In this document: positions 61,933-64,000 of the stretch, piece by piece
Position numbering within the stretch: position 1 is the stretch's first letter
How the letters are laid out: each line of letters starts with the position of its first letter
Assembly (NCBI RefSeq): GCF_005239225.2
Contig: NC_133289.1
Location: forward strand, 8,191,501 to 8,255,500
Direction of reading: 5' to 3'
From: Populus alba
Lineage: Eukaryota > Streptophyta > Magnoliopsida > Malpighiales > Salicaceae
DNA length: 64,000 bases
Notes under the pieces: model-generated
Told to the model about the DNA's origin: nothing
The model's database searches: none
Seen by the model: the letters and a program-made list of their open reading frames with translations, nothing else
Program-made: the position numbers and the translations under genes

Positions 61933-62085
61933 ATGGCAAATAATCGCAAGTTAACCAGAAAAAATTCATTTCGTAGGTTGCCGGGATTTCGTGTATGGAG
62001 ATTTAGGAGATTTAGTTTCAGGTTGAGATTGAAAAGGCTTAGGATTATGATTTGTGGTAAAAATTCTGAAATCAGATCAATGTAA
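61933..62085 (+). CDS. Arg/Phe/Leu-rich 50-residue ORF in frame after the stop
   Basis: ATG directly follows the TAA of the preceding ORF in the same frame. It starts MANNRKLTRKNSFRRLPGF and continues with WRFRRFSFRLRLKRLRIMI, very basic and aromatic. It looks like a C-terminal domain cut off from the preceding ORF by one stop codon rather than a separate gene. Alternatives: a separate small ORF on the same mRNA, or the spliced end of a longer product. Confidence 0.4.
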   Translation: MANNRKLTRKNSFRRLPGFRVWRFRRFSFRLRLKRLRIMICGKNSEIRSM

Positions 62086-62204
62086 CCTTAGTTCTTTTCT
62101 AGTTCACGAAAAGAAAGAAAAGATGATAACCTTGTTGATGCAAATGAGGAGACAGGGGAAGAGACCCTTTAACTCACAAAGCCTACTCAAAGAATCTTGA
62201 AAGC

Positions 62205-62462
62205 TGTTATAAGCTTGTTAGCCGTTAGTTATTATTATCCTAGTTAGCTGATAGTTTTCTAGTCAGATTAGTATTAGGTCTTAATTACGTATTAGATTGT
62301 ATTTAAGAGAGGAACAGAACAAAAGATAGACAGTTTCTGTATTCTTGACAATTGCTTTTCTTTAAACATAAATTGGAGTGATTCTTCTACAGAGAGATTT
62401 TGTGTTAATTGCTTATTGTTCTTATTAGGGTCAATGAGAGGTTGCACCTGAGGGCATTTACA
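62205..62462 (+). repeat. LTR of a truncated Ty3/gypsy element
   Basis: About 258 bp from TGTTATAAGC to TTTACA, with a TATA-like TGTATTTAAG near 62299-62308. The left end is inferred; the right end is fixed by the PBS. Confidence 0.55.
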
Positions 62463-62468
62463 TTAATT

Positions 62469-62480
62469 TGGTATCAAAGC
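62469..62480 (+). other. Primer-binding site TGGTATCAAAGC
   Basis: One base different from the usual initiator tRNA-Met site; directly downstream of the LTR. Confidence 0.75.
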
Positions 62481-62520
62481 TCTTCATAACTGTAACCCGG
62501 AATAGTAACTCGTATATTAT

Positions 62521-62887
62521 GTCGAGCACTCATGTTCCCAACAATTCCCCATGCCAACATACCGATTTCTAATATCAAATCATCCATATCACCACTATGT
62601 TGAAACAGCTATCTAATCGAATGGATGCTGTGGATGAACATCGAGCTCAAGAGGGGGTTAGATCTCCTAATAGAAGGGGGCGTAGCCTACTTCGTGAGGA
62701 GTCATTGGAGGGAAATCACCACCGAGTTCAGCATCACAGAGATGACTTTTCGCGAAACCGTGACAGGCAAGGGCTGGAAAATCAACCCATCGACGAACTC
62801 ACTAAGAGAATGAAGGTGGATGTACCTGATTTCTATAGCAAATTGGAACGACATGCTTTTAAAGATTGGTTAACAGCCATAATATAA
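62521..62887 (+). pseudogene. Truncated gag of the Ty3/gypsy element
   Basis: A basic, Arg-rich stretch is followed by KVDVPDFYSKLERHAFKDWL, the start of the gypsy gag domain. It breaks off after LTAII at a deletion junction with LTR sequence. An in-frame stop lies before the Met at 62597. Confidence 0.75.
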
Positions 62888-62978
62888 ATTGAAGTGATTC
62901 CTCTACATAGAGATTCTGTGTTAATTGCTTACTGTTCTTATGAGGGTCAACCAGAGGTTGCACTTGAGGGAATTTACA
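62884..62978 (+). repeat. Partial second LTR copy (95 bp)
   Basis: Matches 62368-62462 over the same 95 bp with scattered substitutions (ATAAATTG.AGTGATTC start, TTTACA end). The element therefore lost almost all of gag-pol and the first part of its 3' LTR. Confidence 0.85.
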
Positions 62979-63297
62979 TCACTTGTATTCAAATGTTGGA
63001 TGGCATGCAAATGAAACAATTAGTCGCCTATAATTCAGAAAAAAAATAAAATTACATCTTTGTTGCGAGAGATTTGCTTTTATGTCCTCGTTGTGATATT
63101 TACGTTGAATGGGAGATGAATGAAATCGACAAATAAAGATACAAAAAACTCTTGGAAGAAATATGGGACTTTCAAGCAACGAGTGGACTCATCTATAAAC
63201 AATGGGAGGATTTTTGTTGATTCTGTATCTGATGACTCTGTACGGGTGCAGCTACCTGATTGAAGAAACTTTATACATCTCTATTCATAAATCTTCT
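62979..63297. other. Flank between the retroelement remnant and the GT32 pseudogene
   Basis: No gene is seen. It presumably includes the former 3' flank of the minus-strand glycosyltransferase. Confidence 0.4.
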
Positions 63298-64000
63298 TCA
63301 AGAGCTTTGTTTGTATTCCCAAATGACACAATTATCCGAGATCAATCTACTCATGATACTTCCCTCTTCAATGCTGAATCTACTGCTCTGCCTGTTCCAT
63401 ACGTGTACCCCATAAGTCTCCCCACTTATAAGCAGAAGTAGCTTGGCATTTACCCATCTTGATTCTGCATTGCTTTCTGATTTCTTGAAAAAACCACCTA
63501 TCCTATTCCAACCAGCTGGATCGAATGCCATAGGAGGCAAGATTGTAAAGTTATATCCAGGTCTCTCAGCCACTTTCTGCACAAATCTGGAGATCAAATA
63601 GGGTCCATTATGCCCCCATTTATTTCCACCGAAAGTCGAAGCGAATTCTTCTATGAACTTGAACAGTAGTGGATGATTCATATCAAAGACTAGAACTGCA
63701 TTGTTCAATCTTGTCCAGTTCTTGGACACACCAATACTTTGTGCTTCAATTTGCGTTCCTCAAGCCTGCAAAACTTTTTAGGACAATGAAATCAGTATCC
63801 AGGGAAATCCCTCCATACTTGTTTAAAACTGCAAGTATAATGAGGTTTGATAGATTCTGAGACAATGGAATTTCTCCAGGGTCTTTGTTCCCACTCTTCA
63901 TCTCTTCAAACCAAGTTTCTGCTGGAGTTTTCTTGAACATAAAGGACAAGTCAGGTAATTGCAGCAACTCTGTACTTATGGTCAAGTAGTGGTTTCAGAA
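63298..64000 (-). pseudogene. Family-32 glycosyltransferase (Gb3-synthase-like), 3' part, two frameshifts
   Basis: Related to alpha-1,4-galactosyltransferase-like proteins of the Golgi lumen. It enters at the window edge (LKPLLDHKYRVAAI). It then continues in a second frame with SFMFKKTPAETWFEEMKSG, SQNLSNLI and the DXD-containing GISLDTDFIVLKSF. A third frame carries NWTRLNNAVLVFDMNHPLLF, NKWGHNGPYLISR, NFTILPPMAFDPAGWNRIGG, YGVHVWNRQSS and EGSIMSRLISD before its stop at 63298. The first frame change, at about 63956, loses two bases or gains one. The second is one extra T in the run at 63750-63752. All conserved motifs are otherwise intact, so this is a recent pseudogene or an assembly error in homopolymers. 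The upstream half lies outside the window. Confidence 0.85.

Overview
This is plant nuclear DNA, most likely from a eudicot tree. Poplar or another member of the Salicaceae is my best guess, based on the dispersed repeats and the gene types; I could run no search. It is AT-rich intergenic sequence with few genes. Most of it consists of decayed transposable elements, tandem repeats and microsatellites.

Layout. Positions 262-3217 (minus) hold a complete seven-exon gene for an AUX1/LAX auxin influx carrier. It is followed by repeat-rich intergenic DNA with two short unproven ORFs (6328 and 8320). From about 10 to 25 kb the window is a transposon cluster: an LTR-like region (10.03-11.5 kb), a minus-strand Ty3/gypsy fragment (gag plus PBS plus LTR, 11.5-12.66 kb), a full-length but dead Ty3/gypsy element with both LTRs and a GACGG target duplication (14088-21698), and an apparent 3.1-kb solo LTR with a CTTTT duplication (22106-25243). 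From 25 to 42 kb I see no gene. This stretch holds MITE-like copies, long AT microsatellites and a roughly 150-bp tandem repeat with a palindromic core (35.8-37.5 kb). At 42470-43470 (minus) lies a heavily broken family-32 glycosyltransferase pseudogene that can only be seen by reading across frames. From 44.7 to 50.3 kb come a minisatellite, a LINE remnant and a Ty1/copia RNase H remnant.

The second intact gene is at 53541-56714 (minus): a 1057-residue, intronless multiple-C2-domain protein of the QUIRKY (MCTP) family. The right end has a small Ser-rich gene of unknown function (61477-61932). A partial, broken tandem copy lies upstream of it. A same-frame 50-codon ORF follows directly, separated by a single stop. 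An internally deleted LTR/gag fragment follows, and then the 3' part of a second family-32 glycosyltransferase (63298 to the window edge) with two frameshifts.

The genes form no operon-like unit. AUX1/LAX and QKY both act in plant development, in auxin transport and in plasmodesmatal or receptor signalling respectively, but nothing here shows co-regulation. I found no convincing novel multi-gene system. The points most worth checking are the stop-split small gene, the hidden GT32 pseudogene pair, the hairpin-bearing tandem repeats and the retrotransposon whose pol frame runs into its own LTR.
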